Shown here: in pieces, positions 1 through 7,855 of the stretch | How the letters are laid out: the number at the start of each line of letters is the position of its first letter | How positions within the stretch are numbered: position 1 is the stretch's first letter | Assembly: GCF_018998565.1 (NCBI RefSeq) | Contig: NZ_JAHNZO010000026.1 | Span: 1 to 64,000, forward strand | Direction of reading: 5' to 3' | DNA from: Paenibacillus oleatilyticus | GTDB taxonomy: Bacteria > Bacillota > Bacilli > Paenibacillales > NBRC-103111 | DNA length: 64,000 nt | Made by a program: the position numbers and the translations under genes | Notes under the pieces: model-generated | What the model saw: only the letters and a program-made list of their open reading frames with translations | The model's database searches: none | What the model was told of the DNA's origin: nothing

Positions 1-26
1 TCGATAGTATGATTAAAGCACAAAAA

Positions 27-96
27 ACCGTAAGAGGTCACTTTTTTTCAAGTGTCCATCTTACGGGTTACAGTTCACCGGCCTTCGGTGGTTTTT
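27..96 (+). terminator. Two consecutive hairpins at the window edge
   Basis: Bases 27-35 (ACCGTAAGA) pair with 59-68, enclosing an inner CACTT/AAGTG stem. A second hairpin at 76-90 (CACCG/CGGTG) is followed by five T. The second has the form of an intrinsic terminator for a gene left of the window; the first may be part of the same 3' end. No gene is visible between here and position 205. Confidence 0.4.
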
Positions 97-204
97 CTCC
101 GCTTATTAAAGTTTCACTACAGCGCGCCGTGGGCTGGCGTCCAGCAGACCATGATGTGCGACCAACACTTCAGGGGCTGATAGAAGATCGGCAGCCTTGT
201 TACG

Positions 205-522
205 CTAACGAGCAGGAGGCTCACAGAAATCGATCGTCATACACCAGCATAAAGGATCACTCCCTCCACAATAAGGGCAACAACCTCCTGTATATGTAAT
301 TTTAGCTGTATCTGAATGAATCACACCATAATCAGTAATCGGTTCGACGCCTGCGATCGGTTCGTCTTCCGGGATCTCCCGCACTTTCATGTCCGACCAC
401 TTTCCGCTCCAGGAACAGATACTGCACTTTAGAATCTCTTCCGAATGGTTCAGCGCATTCTGGATGACGATTATGCATTCTCTACTGTAGGTATGACAAG
501 AAGGACAATTGTGTATTTTCAT
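205..522 (-). CDS. Hypothetical zinc-ribbon-like protein, 105 aa
   Basis: I do not recognise the family. The protein has CPSC near the N-terminus (residues 7-10), CSIC around residue 33 and CPYC around residue 82, so up to three Cys pairs could hold one or two zinc ions. There is no signal peptide or membrane segment, which suggests a cytoplasmic protein. The ATG at 522 is preceded by GAGAGGTGA at a workable distance. The gene stands alone; the 190 bases between it and the next gene hold only that gene's terminator. It is a likely real but unknown small protein. Confidence 0.6.
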   Translation of the reverse strand: MKIHNCPSCHTYSRECIIVIQNALNHSEEILKCSICSWSGKWSDMKVREIPEDEPIAGVEPITDYGVIHSDTAKITYTGGCCPYCGGSDPLCWCMTIDFCEPPAR

Positions 523-723
523 GATTCATCACCTCTCAGCTAAAGTGAGCTCTCCGTTTCGTAGTTTCTTAAACCCGAGATATCCTCTGAATTCCGGGGT
601 AGGCTGTACTTGCTTCAAACGATTGGGGGAAATGCGGACTCCTTGCATCTACTTACGATCGAAGACGCGCATCGGTTGCAGGTATCGCATGCCGATGGGA
701 CGTAACATGGCCCCTTAAACAAC

Positions 724-763
724 AAAGGCGCTCCCGCTCAATATACGAACGGAAACGCCTTTA
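724..763 (-). terminator. Terminator of the queuosine-precursor transporter gene
   Basis: Stem AAAGGCG/CGCCTTT with an inner TTCCG/CGGGA-type extension. On the minus strand it is followed by a T-rich stretch just after the stop codon at 771. Confidence 0.7.
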
Positions 764-770
764 TAGCGAA

Positions 771-1457
771 TTAATTCCCGTCTTCCTTGATGCGGAAGCT
801 GCGGGCGATGTAGAGCACCGGCGTCGAAGCGACGGAAATGACGAATTTGAATAAGTAGGTCGTCAGCAAAATTTGCAGCCAGACATCCAGCGTATATACC
901 CCGGTAAAAGCGATGGTACAGAAGACCAGCGAGTCCACAAGCTGGCTGAGCCCCGTGCTGCCGTTCGTCCGAATCCAGAACTGGTTGTACACGGGAAACC
1001 GTTTCTTCAGATAGCTGTACACCCTCACGTCGAGGAACTGGCTGATAAAATAAGCGCATAGACTGCCCGCCGCCAGCCGCGGCATTAAACCGAATATCGT
1101 CTCTAGCGAGCTCTGTGCGATGTCGCTTTCCTGCGGCGTGAACACGAGCGCCATCTGCATGATGACCGTCGAAGCGACCAGGCTGAAAAAGCCAAACCAT
1201 ACCGCCTGCTTGGCTTCCTTTGTCCCATACTTCTCGTTGAGCAGGTCTGTCGACATGTAGATCGACGTGTAGACGGTGTTGCCGAGGGTCATCACGATGC
1301 CGAGCAGCTCGATCGTTTTGACGACTTGGATGTTGGCCAGCACGGTGGCGAAGCCGATCCAGGCGTACAGTCCTTTCTTCCCGAACAAACGATAGCAAAG
1401 CAGAAACAAAGCAAAATTCACGACAACAAACAAAATTCCCCATGCCAAATTAAACAC
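771..1457 (-). CDS. Queuosine precursor (preQ0/preQ1) ECF-independent transporter, YhhQ/VUT family
   Basis: A 228-residue integral membrane protein with about six hydrophobic segments. Family signs are the TDLLNEKYG motif after the second or third helix and the C-terminal KFVISVASTPVLY segment. YhhQ proteins import precursors of the tRNA base queuosine. I place the start at a GTG (1457) because AAGGGGG sits nine bases upstream; a longer ORF upstream would have to be translated through the riboswitch. The preQ1-I riboswitch directly before the gene supports the substrate assignment. The gene is monocistronic, with a terminator at 724-763. Confidence 0.88.
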   Translation of the reverse strand: MFNLAWGILFVVVNFALFLLCYRLFGKKGLYAWIGFATVLANIQVVKTIELLGIVMTLGNTVYTSIYMSTDLLNEKYGTKEAKQAVWFGFFSLVASTVIMQMALVFTPQESDIAQSSLETIFGLMPRLAAGSLCAYFISQFLDVRVYSYLKKRFPVYNQFWIRTNGSTGLSQLVDSLVFCTIAFTGVYTLDVWLQILLTTYLFKFVISVASTPVLYIARSFRIKEDGN

Positions 1458-1465
1458 GAACCGTT

Positions 1466-1508
1466 TCCCCCTTAGTTTTGATAACGCGGGATGGTCTCGA
1501 ACCGCGGA
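1466..1508 (-). ncRNA. preQ1 class I riboswitch
   Basis: On the minus strand a CGCGG/CCGCG stem encloses a loop beginning TTCGAG and containing ACCAT, followed by an A-rich tail (ATCAAAACTAAGG). Stem, loop and tail match the preQ1-I consensus (GGTTC in the 5' half, ACC before the closing stem, AAAACTAAGG tail). The tail runs directly into the ribosome binding site AAGGGGG of the next gene, so ligand binding should hide that site and block translation. The pseudoknot would form between the loop and the ACTAAGG tail. Confidence 0.88.
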
Positions 1509-1579
1509 TGGGCCGGAAGCCCGATCGAATAACAGAATAGCAGAAACGCCCAAGAAAAGGAATGGAACGATTTTACATA

Positions 1580-1635
1580 AAAAATCCCCTGAAAGCCGCA
1601 GCATCGTTCGACAACGTGCGGTTCAGGGGATTTTG
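1580..1635 (-). terminator. Terminator of the cytochrome c gene
   Basis: Perfect 12-base arms AAAATCCCCTGA/TCAGGGGATTTT. On the minus strand the hairpin ends in six T, right after the cytochrome c stop codon. Confidence 0.85.
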
Positions 1636-1648
1636 CGCGGAGAGGCCC

Positions 1649-2002
1649 TTATTTCTTAGCGGCGAGCCAGTCGCTTATGGCACTGGTATCGGCATCGGAC
1701 AGTCTGCCCTTGAAGGAAGGCATTCCTCCTCTGCCATTCGCGACAATAGCCGCGATCTGGTCCTTGGAGTACTTGCCGCCTACCTTCGTCAAGTTCGGGC
1801 CGACCCCGCCTTCAAAATTGGCGCCGTGACAGCTGATGCAATTTTGCTTATAGATCGCTTGGGCATCCACGGTAGCGGTTCCGCCTCCCGGGGCAGGAGT
1901 TGCGGCTCCTTGATCCGCAGGCGGCGGCGTTTTGGCGGGTTGATTACAAGCAGACAGCGAAACGGCAAGGAGAAGGGCGACACAGACAAATGTTTTCTTC
2001 AT
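1649..2002 (-). CDS. Lipoprotein cytochrome c (c551/c550 type)
   Basis: A 117-residue monohaem cytochrome c anchored outside the membrane. The N-terminus is a lipoprotein signal peptide with lipobox LSAC, followed by a Pro/Ala/Gly-rich linker, the haem-binding CISCH motif near residue 55, and a distal Met in GGMPSF. The C-terminal ISDWLAAKK helix is typical. It resembles Bacillus CccB-type small cytochromes, which pass electrons to cytochrome oxidase. The start at 2002 has AAAGGAG at proper spacing; a longer reading frame to 2125 lacks such a site and would bury the signal peptide. Confidence 0.9.
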   Translation of the reverse strand: MKKTFVCVALLLAVSLSACNQPAKTPPPADQGAATPAPGGGTATVDAQAIYKQNCISCHGANFEGGVGPNLTKVGGKYSKDQIAAIVANGRGGMPSFKGRLSDADTSAISDWLAAKK

Positions 2003-2229
2003 TTGGCGAGCTCCTTTGGGAAAATGCTTGAGCTTGTCGGCCGGGGAACCTTGGCCATCAACAAGCCTCGATCCCTGTCCGTTCAGGGACGTCTGGTCTA
2101 GGGTTTCCTGCGCCGTTTTTTTCATGCACGGCTGCGGCGGACAAGACGCTCGATCCGGGCTGCGGCCCTTGCTATAATAGAGCTGGAACGGGAACTTGTC
2201 CGTTCGAACAGGAGAAGGGGGAGAAGCGC

Positions 2230-3216
2230 ATGCTTTTCATTGACAATAACGGCATTACCGATCCTGCATTGAACCTGGCGCTGGAGGAATATGCCTTGAA
2301 GCAGCTTCCGGCGGACCATGATTATTTGTTGTTTTATATCAATGAGCCGTCGATCATTATCGGGAAAAACCAGAATACGGCGGAGGAGATTAACCGGGAG
2401 TATGTCGAGGGCCGCGGCATTCATGTCGTGCGGCGTCTGTCCGGCGGCGGGGCGGTATACCACGATCTCGGCAACCTCAATTTCAGCTTCATTACGAAGG
2501 ATGACGGCAAGTCCTTCCATAACTACCGCAAGTTTACCGAGCCGGTGATCCGGGCGCTGCATCGGCTTGGCGTCGAGGCGGAGCTGACGGGACGCAACGA
2601 TATCCAGGTCGGGGAGCGGAAAATATCCGGCAATGCGCAGTTTGCCACCAAAGGGCGGATGTTTACCCACGGCACGCTGCTGTTCGATTCGCAGATGGAC
2701 CATGTCGCGTCCGCGCTGAATGTCAATCCGGAGAAATTCAAGTCGAAGGGCGTGAAGTCAGTCCGCAGCCGGGTAGCGAACATAACGGAATTTTTGAGCG
2801 GGCCGATGACGATTGAGGCGTTCCGGCAGCATCTGCTGGACTCGATCTTTGAAGGATCGGAGGTTCAGCGGGTTGAGCTGAGCCCAGCCGATTGGGATGC
2901 GGTACGGCAGCTCGCGGATGAACGGTACCGGAGCTGGGAGTGGAACTATGGCAAGTCCCCGGCGTTTAACGTTCACCGCGTGAAGCGCTTGTCTGCCGGC
3001 ACGTTCGACGTCCGGCTGTACGTGGAAGCGGGAGTGATCCGCGAGGCCGCAGTATACGGCGACTTCTTCGGCCAAGGGGATGCGGCCGAGTTTGCCGCCA
3101 AGCTGCAAGGTGTCCGATACGATACGGCTGCGCTGGCCGGGGTGCTGGACGATGTGAATCTTCAGCATTACTTCGGTCAGGTGACCAAGGACGAGTGGCT
3201 GGAGCTGCTGTTATAA
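2230..3216 (+). CDS. lplA: Lipoate-protein ligase A
   Basis: A 328-residue cytoplasmic enzyme that activates lipoate with ATP and attaches it to lysines of 2-oxoacid dehydrogenase E2 subunits and GcvH. The lipoate-binding motif RRLSGGGAVYHDLGN is intact near residue 70, and GRNDIQV plus KISGNAQ follow as in LplA. The C-terminal accessory domain is present, so length matches the two-domain bacterial LplA. An AAGGGGGAG ribosome site lies just before the ATG. It appears to be transcribed alone. Confidence 0.93.
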   Translation: MLFIDNNGITDPALNLALEEYALKQLPADHDYLLFYINEPSIIIGKNQNTAEEINREYVEGRGIHVVRRLSGGGAVYHDLGNLNFSFITKDDGKSFHNYRKFTEPVIRALHRLGVEAELTGRNDIQVGERKISGNAQFATKGRMFTHGTLLFDSQMDHVASALNVNPEKFKSKGVKSVRSRVANITEFLSGPMTIEAFRQHLLDSIFEGSEVQRVELSPADWDAVRQLADERYRSWEWNYGKSPAFNVHRVKRLSAGTFDVRLYVEAGVIREAAVYGDFFGQGDAAEFAAKLQGVRYDTAALAGVLDDVNLQHYFGQVTKDEWLELLL

Positions 3217-3244
3217 GGCGCATGGGCTCGATGCTTCGGGAAAA

Positions 3245-3265
3245 AATGATTGTAAACCAATCATT
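3245..3265. promoter_or_regulatory. Perfect 8-5-8 palindrome between lplA and the GNAT gene
   Basis: AATGATTG and CAATCATT are exact inverted repeats separated by five bases. No T tract follows, so it looks more like a TetR-type operator than a terminator. About 30 bases downstream is TATACTAGAGTCTAATA, which resembles the PerR-box sequence before perR. Confidence 0.4.
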
Positions 3266-3332
3266 CTCCGCCGGAACCTTCTCGACGATTGTATACTAGA
3301 GTCTAATATGGTAACGAAGTGGAGGAAACGGA

Positions 3333-4217
3333 TTGAAATTGATCGAGAAACAAGGGCTCTCAGAGCAAGAATTGCGCGATATTCGGGCACTTGCAGACCT
3401 GTGCAACGCGGAGGAAGGCATTACGCTGAAGCTGAACTGGGAAATGCTTTCCGAACGGCGGGCCGGGGTAACGGACGACTTTTTGATGTATGAAGGGGAA
3501 GAACTTATCGGGTTTCTGGGAATCTATTCCTTCCAGTCAACGGAAGTGGAGATCAGCGGCATGGTGCATCCGCAGCACCGGCGGAAGGGCGTATTCACCC
3601 GGCTGGCCGATGCGGCGACCGAAGAATGCAGGCGCCGCGGGATTCCGAAGCTGATCTTTATATGTCAGGAGCACTCGGTTTCGGGCAAAGCGTTCCTGCA
3701 GGCACGGGGAGCGGTCTATTCGTTCTCCGAGCACTGGATGGAGATGCGGGTACCGGAAGGGCAACCGCCGCAAGTTCCGGATACGCGGCAAGCGGAAGCT
3801 CTGGAGCTCCGCGTGGCGAACGCGGACGATGTCGAAGTACTGACGGAGCTCAACCGGCAGGGGTTCGATATGTCGTACGAGGATGCCAAAGAATTCGCGG
3901 AGAAAACCGTAGCCGACGGGAAGGAGAACACATATGTCGCGGAGCTGGGCGGCAAGCCGATCGGCAAGCTGGCTGTACGTGTGGATGAAGGCGTCGCCTT
4001 TATTTTCGGTTTTTGCGTATTAACGGAGTACCGGGGACGCGGGTGCGGACGGGAAATTTTGGCCCGGACGATGGAGCGCATATACCGGGAAGGCGAGACG
4101 GTCCGCTTCGAGCTGGAGGTTGCGGCGGACAATCCCCGGGCGCTCGGGCTGTACGAGTCGTGCGGCTTCCGGGCGCTGAACGCGAACGATTATTATACGA
4201 TTGAGCTTGGCGGATAG
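3333..4217 (+). CDS. Tandem-domain GNAT acetyltransferase
   Basis: A 294-residue protein with two GNAT folds. The first (about residues 1-140) carries the acetyl-CoA loop region HPQHRRKGVFT; the second (about 150-294) carries CVLTEYRGRGCGREIL and the closing NPRALGLYESCGF motif. The second domain has the clearer acetyl-CoA signature and is the likely catalytic half. Substrate is unknown. The start is TTG at 3333, chosen because GGAGG ends seven bases upstream. An intrinsic terminator follows. Confidence 0.85.
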   Translation: MKLIEKQGLSEQELRDIRALADLCNAEEGITLKLNWEMLSERRAGVTDDFLMYEGEELIGFLGIYSFQSTEVEISGMVHPQHRRKGVFTRLADAATEECRRRGIPKLIFICQEHSVSGKAFLQARGAVYSFSEHWMEMRVPEGQPPQVPDTRQAEALELRVANADDVEVLTELNRQGFDMSYEDAKEFAEKTVADGKENTYVAELGGKPIGKLAVRVDEGVAFIFGFCVLTEYRGRGCGREILARTMERIYREGETVRFELEVAADNPRALGLYESCGFRALNANDYYTIELGG

Positions 4218-4236
4218 GCGAGCTTCGATCGGAAGC

Positions 4237-4281
4237 AGAACGCAGGTGCCTCAGAACGGGAGGCGGCCTGCGTTCTTTTTT
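4237..4281 (+). terminator. Terminator after the GNAT gene
   Basis: AGAACGCAGG pairs with CCTGCGTTCT, with an inner GCCTC/GAGGC stem, and ends in six T. Confidence 0.88.
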
Positions 4282-4347
4282 AGCATAAGGGTCGGACAGC
4301 GTGGGCTTTAACGCACCGTTTGCCGCGGCTGCCGCGCGCATTTTGCA

Positions 4348-4384
4348 TTGACTTTTAAACCTACATGTAACTATAATTGTTACA
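4348..4384 (+). promoter_or_regulatory. Promoter with operator-like palindrome for the drug exporter
   Basis: TTGACT (4348-4353) and TATAAT (4372-4377) are 18 bases apart. The -10 box lies inside a perfect inverted repeat TGTAAC-7-GTTACA (4366-4384), a form typical of TetR or MarR operators. The leader to the start codon is about 165 bases and shows no further strong structure. Confidence 0.65.
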
Positions 4385-4549
4385 ACAAGGGACCGCAGCA
4401 TAGAGAGAAGATGACTCCGTCCCAATTACGGATGAGAAAGAGATGTGTAGCTGTATGAATCGGATAGGAAAGGTTGTGCTTGACCAAAATCGGGTTGCGA
4501 CGCTAATGATGGAAAATGAGCATCGGACGCGGAACGGAGGCGCGGGTTT

Positions 4550-5770
4550 ATGAGCCGGGTCGAAGCTTCGGCGCAAGGCTCCGTGCCGTCACGCCGAATA
4601 TGGATGGTGTTCATCTTAGGCTCGTTGTCCGCATTCGGGCCGCTGTCGCTCGATATGTATTTGCCCGCATTGCCGAAGCTGGCGGACGAGCTGAACAGCA
4701 GCACGTCGATGGCCCAGCTTAGCCTGACGGCTTGTCTGCTCGGACTCGCTCTCGGCCAGCTGTATGCCGGCCCGGTCAGCGACGTACGCGGCCGGCGGCT
4801 GCCGCTGCTGATCGGTCTGGTCCTCTACGGCGTATCTTCGGTGCTCTGCGCTGTTGCGCCATCGGCAGAGCTGCTTGTACTGCTGCGCTTTATCCAAGGG
4901 ATGGCGGGCTCCGCAGGAATTGTCATTTCGCGGGCGATTGTGCGGGATATGTACTCGGGAACGGAGCTGACGAAGTTTTTCTCGCTGCTGATGCTGGTGA
5001 ACGGGGCGGCGCCGATTCTTGCGCCCATCGTCGGCGGGCAACTGCTGGAAGTCACCTCTTGGCGCGGCGTGTTTGTCGTGCTCGGCCTGATCGGCGTCCT
5101 GATGCTGATCGCGGTCGTGCTGGCACTGCCAGAGACGCTGCCGCAGGAGCGGCGGTCCAAGGGAGGATTGGGAAATACGCTGACGACGTTCCGCCGTCTC
5201 CTGGGCGACAGGACGTTCATGGGCTATGCCCTGGCGCAGGGCTTCGTCATTGCCGCCATGTTCGCCTACATTTCGGGCTCACCCTTCGTGCTTCAGGATA
5301 TTTTCGGCGTGTCGCCGCAGATGTTCAGTGTCTGCTTCGCAATTAACGGCCTTGGCATCATTCTCGCAGGGCAAGTCGCGGGCCGGCTGGCCGGACGGGT
5401 TAGCGACAAGCGGCTGCTGGTCAGCGGGCTGGCGCTCGCTTCGGTCGCCGGTGTGGCGCTGCTGCTTGCGATCGTATCGGGAGCCGGGCTCTATGCGATT
5501 CTGGTTCCTCTGTTCTTCGTCGTATCGAGCGTCGGAATCGTGTCCACGGCCGGTTTCTCGCTGGCGATGCGCAACCAGAGCGAAGCGGCGGGAAGCGCCT
5601 CGGCGCTGCTCGGCGTACTGTCGTTCATCTTCGGCGGGATCGTTGCGCCGTTGGTCGGCATCGCCGGCAACCAGACCGCCGTGCCGATGGGGATCGTGAT
5701 CGCCGCAGCCGATGTCGGCTCGGTGCTGTGCTATTTGCTGCTCGTGCGGCGGCATGAGAATAAAGCTTAA
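4550..5770 (+). CDS. Bcr/CflA-type multidrug MFS exporter
   Basis: A 406-residue 12-helix transporter of the drug:H+ antiporter-1 group. Helix 1 carries SLDMYLPALP, the first cytoplasmic loop GPVSDVRGRRLPLL (motif A), and helix 4-5 the RAIVRDMYSG and GGAAPILAPIVGG-like segments that mark Bcr/CflA proteins. These export bicyclomycin, chloramphenicol, sulfonamides or cysteine in other species; the substrate here cannot be told. The ATG has GGAGG nine bases upstream. Its promoter holds a palindrome, so it is probably repressor-controlled, but no repressor gene lies beside it. Confidence 0.88.
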   Translation: MSRVEASAQGSVPSRRIWMVFILGSLSAFGPLSLDMYLPALPKLADELNSSTSMAQLSLTACLLGLALGQLYAGPVSDVRGRRLPLLIGLVLYGVSSVLCAVAPSAELLVLLRFIQGMAGSAGIVISRAIVRDMYSGTELTKFFSLLMLVNGAAPILAPIVGGQLLEVTSWRGVFVVLGLIGVLMLIAVVLALPETLPQERRSKGGLGNTLTTFRRLLGDRTFMGYALAQGFVIAAMFAYISGSPFVLQDIFGVSPQMFSVCFAINGLGIILAGQVAGRLAGRVSDKRLLVSGLALASVAGVALLLAIVSGAGLYAILVPLFFVVSSVGIVSTAGFSLAMRNQSEAAGSASALLGVLSFIFGGIVAPLVGIAGNQTAVPMGIVIAAADVGSVLCYLLLVRRHENKA

Positions 5771-5778
5771 TGGTTAAG

Positions 5779-5830
5779 AAGCCTTCCGCAGGCCTAGGTT
5801 GGGAAACCTCATGGCGGAGGGCTTTTTTTG
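5779..5830 (+). terminator. Terminator of the MFS exporter gene
   Basis: AAGCCTTCCGC pairs with GCGGAGGGCTT, with an inner AGGTT/AACCT hairpin, ending in seven T. Confidence 0.88.
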
Positions 5831-5898
5831 TATATTTTTGCAGCCTGGACCGTCGCGAAAAAGAACGAAAAATCGCGTAGTGCAGCGCTCCAGCGGAT

Positions 5899-5960
5899 AA
5901 AATCGTTTCACGGGGAACATTGTCGGAAAAAGTCTTTTTCCGGGTGCAGGAAACGATTTT
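5899..5960 (+). other. Long two-part hairpin in the gap before the K+ channel gene
   Basis: The 360 bases between 5771 and 6130 contain no gene. After the terminator, AAAATCGTTTC (5899-5909) pairs exactly with GAAACGATTTT (5950-5960), and inside it CGGAAAAA pairs with TTTTTCCG. It could be a second terminator, an attenuator of the channel gene, or a small RNA; nothing else in the gap was recognised. Confidence 0.45.
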
Positions 5961-6130
5961 TACAGCGCGAATTTATCGGTATATGCATAGGATACGCCTG
6001 CCTGCATCGGAAGCAGGTTCGTACGCGACTCGGCAGATCGGGGGAGCGGAAATCCCCTTCATGACGGCGTGCTGTCGAAATCCGCTTTGTAGAATCCTGT
6101 TATTCGACATGGCGAAGGAGAGAAAATCAA

Positions 6131-6937
6131 GTGAGGTTCTGGTTCCAATTCCGCAAGCTGTTTTTCTCCGTGTTCCAAATCCGTATGAGAACCTTATCGC
6201 TCGCCACCGGGCTGCTGGTGCTCACAAGCTCGGTTCTTATGCCGATTCTGGAGCCGGAGCAGTTTCCCAGGGTTTACGACGGACTGTGGTGGACGGTCGT
6301 TACGCTCGCTACGGTCGGCTATGGGGATACGTTTCCGAAAACCGATCTTGGCCGATTGTGGGCCATTCTGCTCATTGTCGGCGGGGTCGGTTTGTTTACT
6401 TTATTTATCGGGAGGCTCTATGAAATGCTGGTCGAACGGCAAGAGAGAAGGAAGAACGGAGACTTGGATTATACGAAGCACGGCGGCGGCCATGTCGTCG
6501 TCATCGGCTGGAGCGGCCGCGCCCGGATTACGATCAAAAACATCCTCAAAAACGAGCCGTCCACAGACGTCGTGCTGATCGATGACCGGCTCGCTACAGC
6601 GCCGCTGGACGAGCATAATTTCCTGTTTATCCGGGGGATTCCTTCCAGGGACAAAACCTTGCACCGCGCCCGGGTGGCGGAAGCCCGGGAGATCCTTATT
6701 TTTGCCGACGAGTCGCTAAAGGTGGAGAACCCGTACAATGCCGATGCCCGCACGGCGTTCATTCTGACAAGCGTCGAACGAATAGCGGGGAACGTGCGGA
6801 CGACGCTGGAAGTGGTGCTCGAAGAAAATCTCGCCAATTTCACGAAAATCGCTTCCGACACGCATTTCAGAATATCCGACCAGTCGTTCGCCGAGCAAAT
6901 GTATTCGGGGCCCAAGCGAAAGGCGGCGGACCGGTAA
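6131..6937 (+). CDS. Two-TM potassium channel with RCK/TrkA-N domain
   Basis: A 268-residue K+ channel subunit. TM1 (about 20-40) is followed by the pore helix and selectivity filter TVGYGD, then TM2 (about 78-95). The cytoplasmic part starts with a Rossmann-like RCK/TrkA-N domain (VVVIGWSGRARI). The domain order equals that of MthK/YugO-like channels; the C-terminal TrkA-C domain seems absent, since the chain ends soon after the RCK core. The start is GTG with AAGGAGA upstream. In Bacillus, YugO-type channels carry electrical signalling in biofilms; whether this one does is unknown. Confidence 0.88.
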   Translation: MRFWFQFRKLFFSVFQIRMRTLSLATGLLVLTSSVLMPILEPEQFPRVYDGLWWTVVTLATVGYGDTFPKTDLGRLWAILLIVGGVGLFTLFIGRLYEMLVERQERRKNGDLDYTKHGGGHVVVIGWSGRARITIKNILKNEPSTDVVLIDDRLATAPLDEHNFLFIRGIPSRDKTLHRARVAEAREILIFADESLKVENPYNADARTAFILTSVERIAGNVRTTLEVVLEENLANFTKIASDTHFRISDQSFAEQMYSGPKRKAADR

Positions 6938-6945
6938 AACAAGCA

Positions 6946-6978
6946 ACCCCTTCTTCCGCTATGGGTCGAAGGGGTTTG
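6946..6978. terminator. Bidirectional terminator between convergent genes
   Basis: ACCCCTTC/GAAGGGGT stem between the channel gene (+) and the nitroreductase gene (-). Confidence 0.75.
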
Positions 6979-6998
6979 TCTATGGGGCAAATCGAGGA

Positions 6999-7664
6999 TC
7001 AGTTCACCCACTGCACGACTTGCTCAAGCGATTGTCTTGTTTTGGGGCGGGGTTCGCTCACGCGGTAGCCGAAAGCAGCCATGCAGGAAATGCCGAAGTT
7101 GCCTTGAAGAATCCCTTCTTCTCGAAGCACCTGCTCTGCCTTCGCTTTGTCGAACCCTTCGATCGGGCAAGAATCGACGCCAATTTGAGCGGCTGCCGTC
7201 ATCATATTGCCCAGGGCAATATAGGTCTGCCGGGCTGCCCATTCGAACATCACGCGTTCGTTGTCGAGCAGGTCGAAATCTACTTCCAGAAACTTATGGT
7301 AGATACTGGTGAAGTGGGCGCGGATCTCTTCCGGGAACTGCTTGACGTTCGTCAGCATGTTTTGAATATAGTCCGAATCGGCGACCATATCGGCTTTCGT
7401 CCGGGACAGGATAATGACAAAATGGCTGGAGGTCGGCAGCTGCTTGGACGCTCCCCAAGTGACCGGCAGCAGCTTTTCGCGAATTGCCGGATTCTGCACG
7501 ACGACAAATTTCCACGGCTCGAAGCCAAAGGAGCTTGGCGACAGCCGTCCGGTCTCCAGAATGAACTGGAAATCCGCGTCGCTGATCTTTTTGCTGCTGT
7601 CGAATTCCTTGCACGCATGTCTGAACTGAAACGCCTCTATAATTTGCTGTTTTCTTGCTTCCAT
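6999..7664 (-). CDS. Nitroreductase family NAD(P)H-dependent oxidoreductase
   Basis: A 221-residue FMN enzyme of the NfsB/YdgI/YodC group. Signs are RHACKEFDSSKKI near the N-terminus (FMN phosphate-binding Arg), SPSSFGFEPWKFVVV around residue 45, and GVDSCPIEGFD toward the C-terminus. Likely role is reduction of nitro or quinone compounds. The start at 7664 (MEARKQ) has GAGG upstream; a longer frame to 7745 passes through a TATAAT promoter element and is unlikely. It is monocistronic. Confidence 0.88.
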   Translation of the reverse strand: MEARKQQIIEAFQFRHACKEFDSSKKISDADFQFILETGRLSPSSFGFEPWKFVVVQNPAIREKLLPVTWGASKQLPTSSHFVIILSRTKADMVADSDYIQNMLTNVKQFPEEIRAHFTSIYHKFLEVDFDLLDNERVMFEWAARQTYIALGNMMTAAAQIGVDSCPIEGFDKAKAEQVLREEGILQGNFGISCMAAFGYRVSEPRPKTRQSLEQVVQWVN

Positions 7665-7707
7665 AAGTAACGCCTCGCTTTCGGACAATATTGGTTCCTG
7701 TTTAGCA

Positions 7708-7746
7708 TTATAACCTCCAACATCCGAATGCGTAAGTACGCACATT
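7708..7746 (-). promoter_or_regulatory. Promoter region of the nitroreductase gene
   Basis: On the minus strand TATAAT lies about 50 bases before the start codon. Upstream of it is TGCGTAC TTACGCA, an imperfect inverted repeat that could bind a regulator. The -35 element is weak (TTACGC at 17 bases). Confidence 0.4.
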
Positions 7747-7781
7747 TTTGTTATATAGTTCCCATTTGTATACTATGATGA

Positions 7782-7822
7782 CAAAGAGGCCGCGGGAGCG
7801 TATCCCGGACCTCTTCTTTTCA
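7782..7822 (-). terminator. Terminator of the two-component operon
   Basis: AAGAGGCCGCGGGA pairs with TCCCGGACCTCTT beyond the kinase stop codon. Confidence 0.7.
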
Positions 7823-7855
7823 TGCCCTTTTGCACGGGGCGGCGGACAGTAAGGG

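Noticed and set aside
715..1443. 242-codon frame overlapping the YhhQ transporter on the same strand
   Set aside because: The other frame has clear membrane segments, a riboswitch and a ribosome site; this one reads as Arg/His-rich noise.
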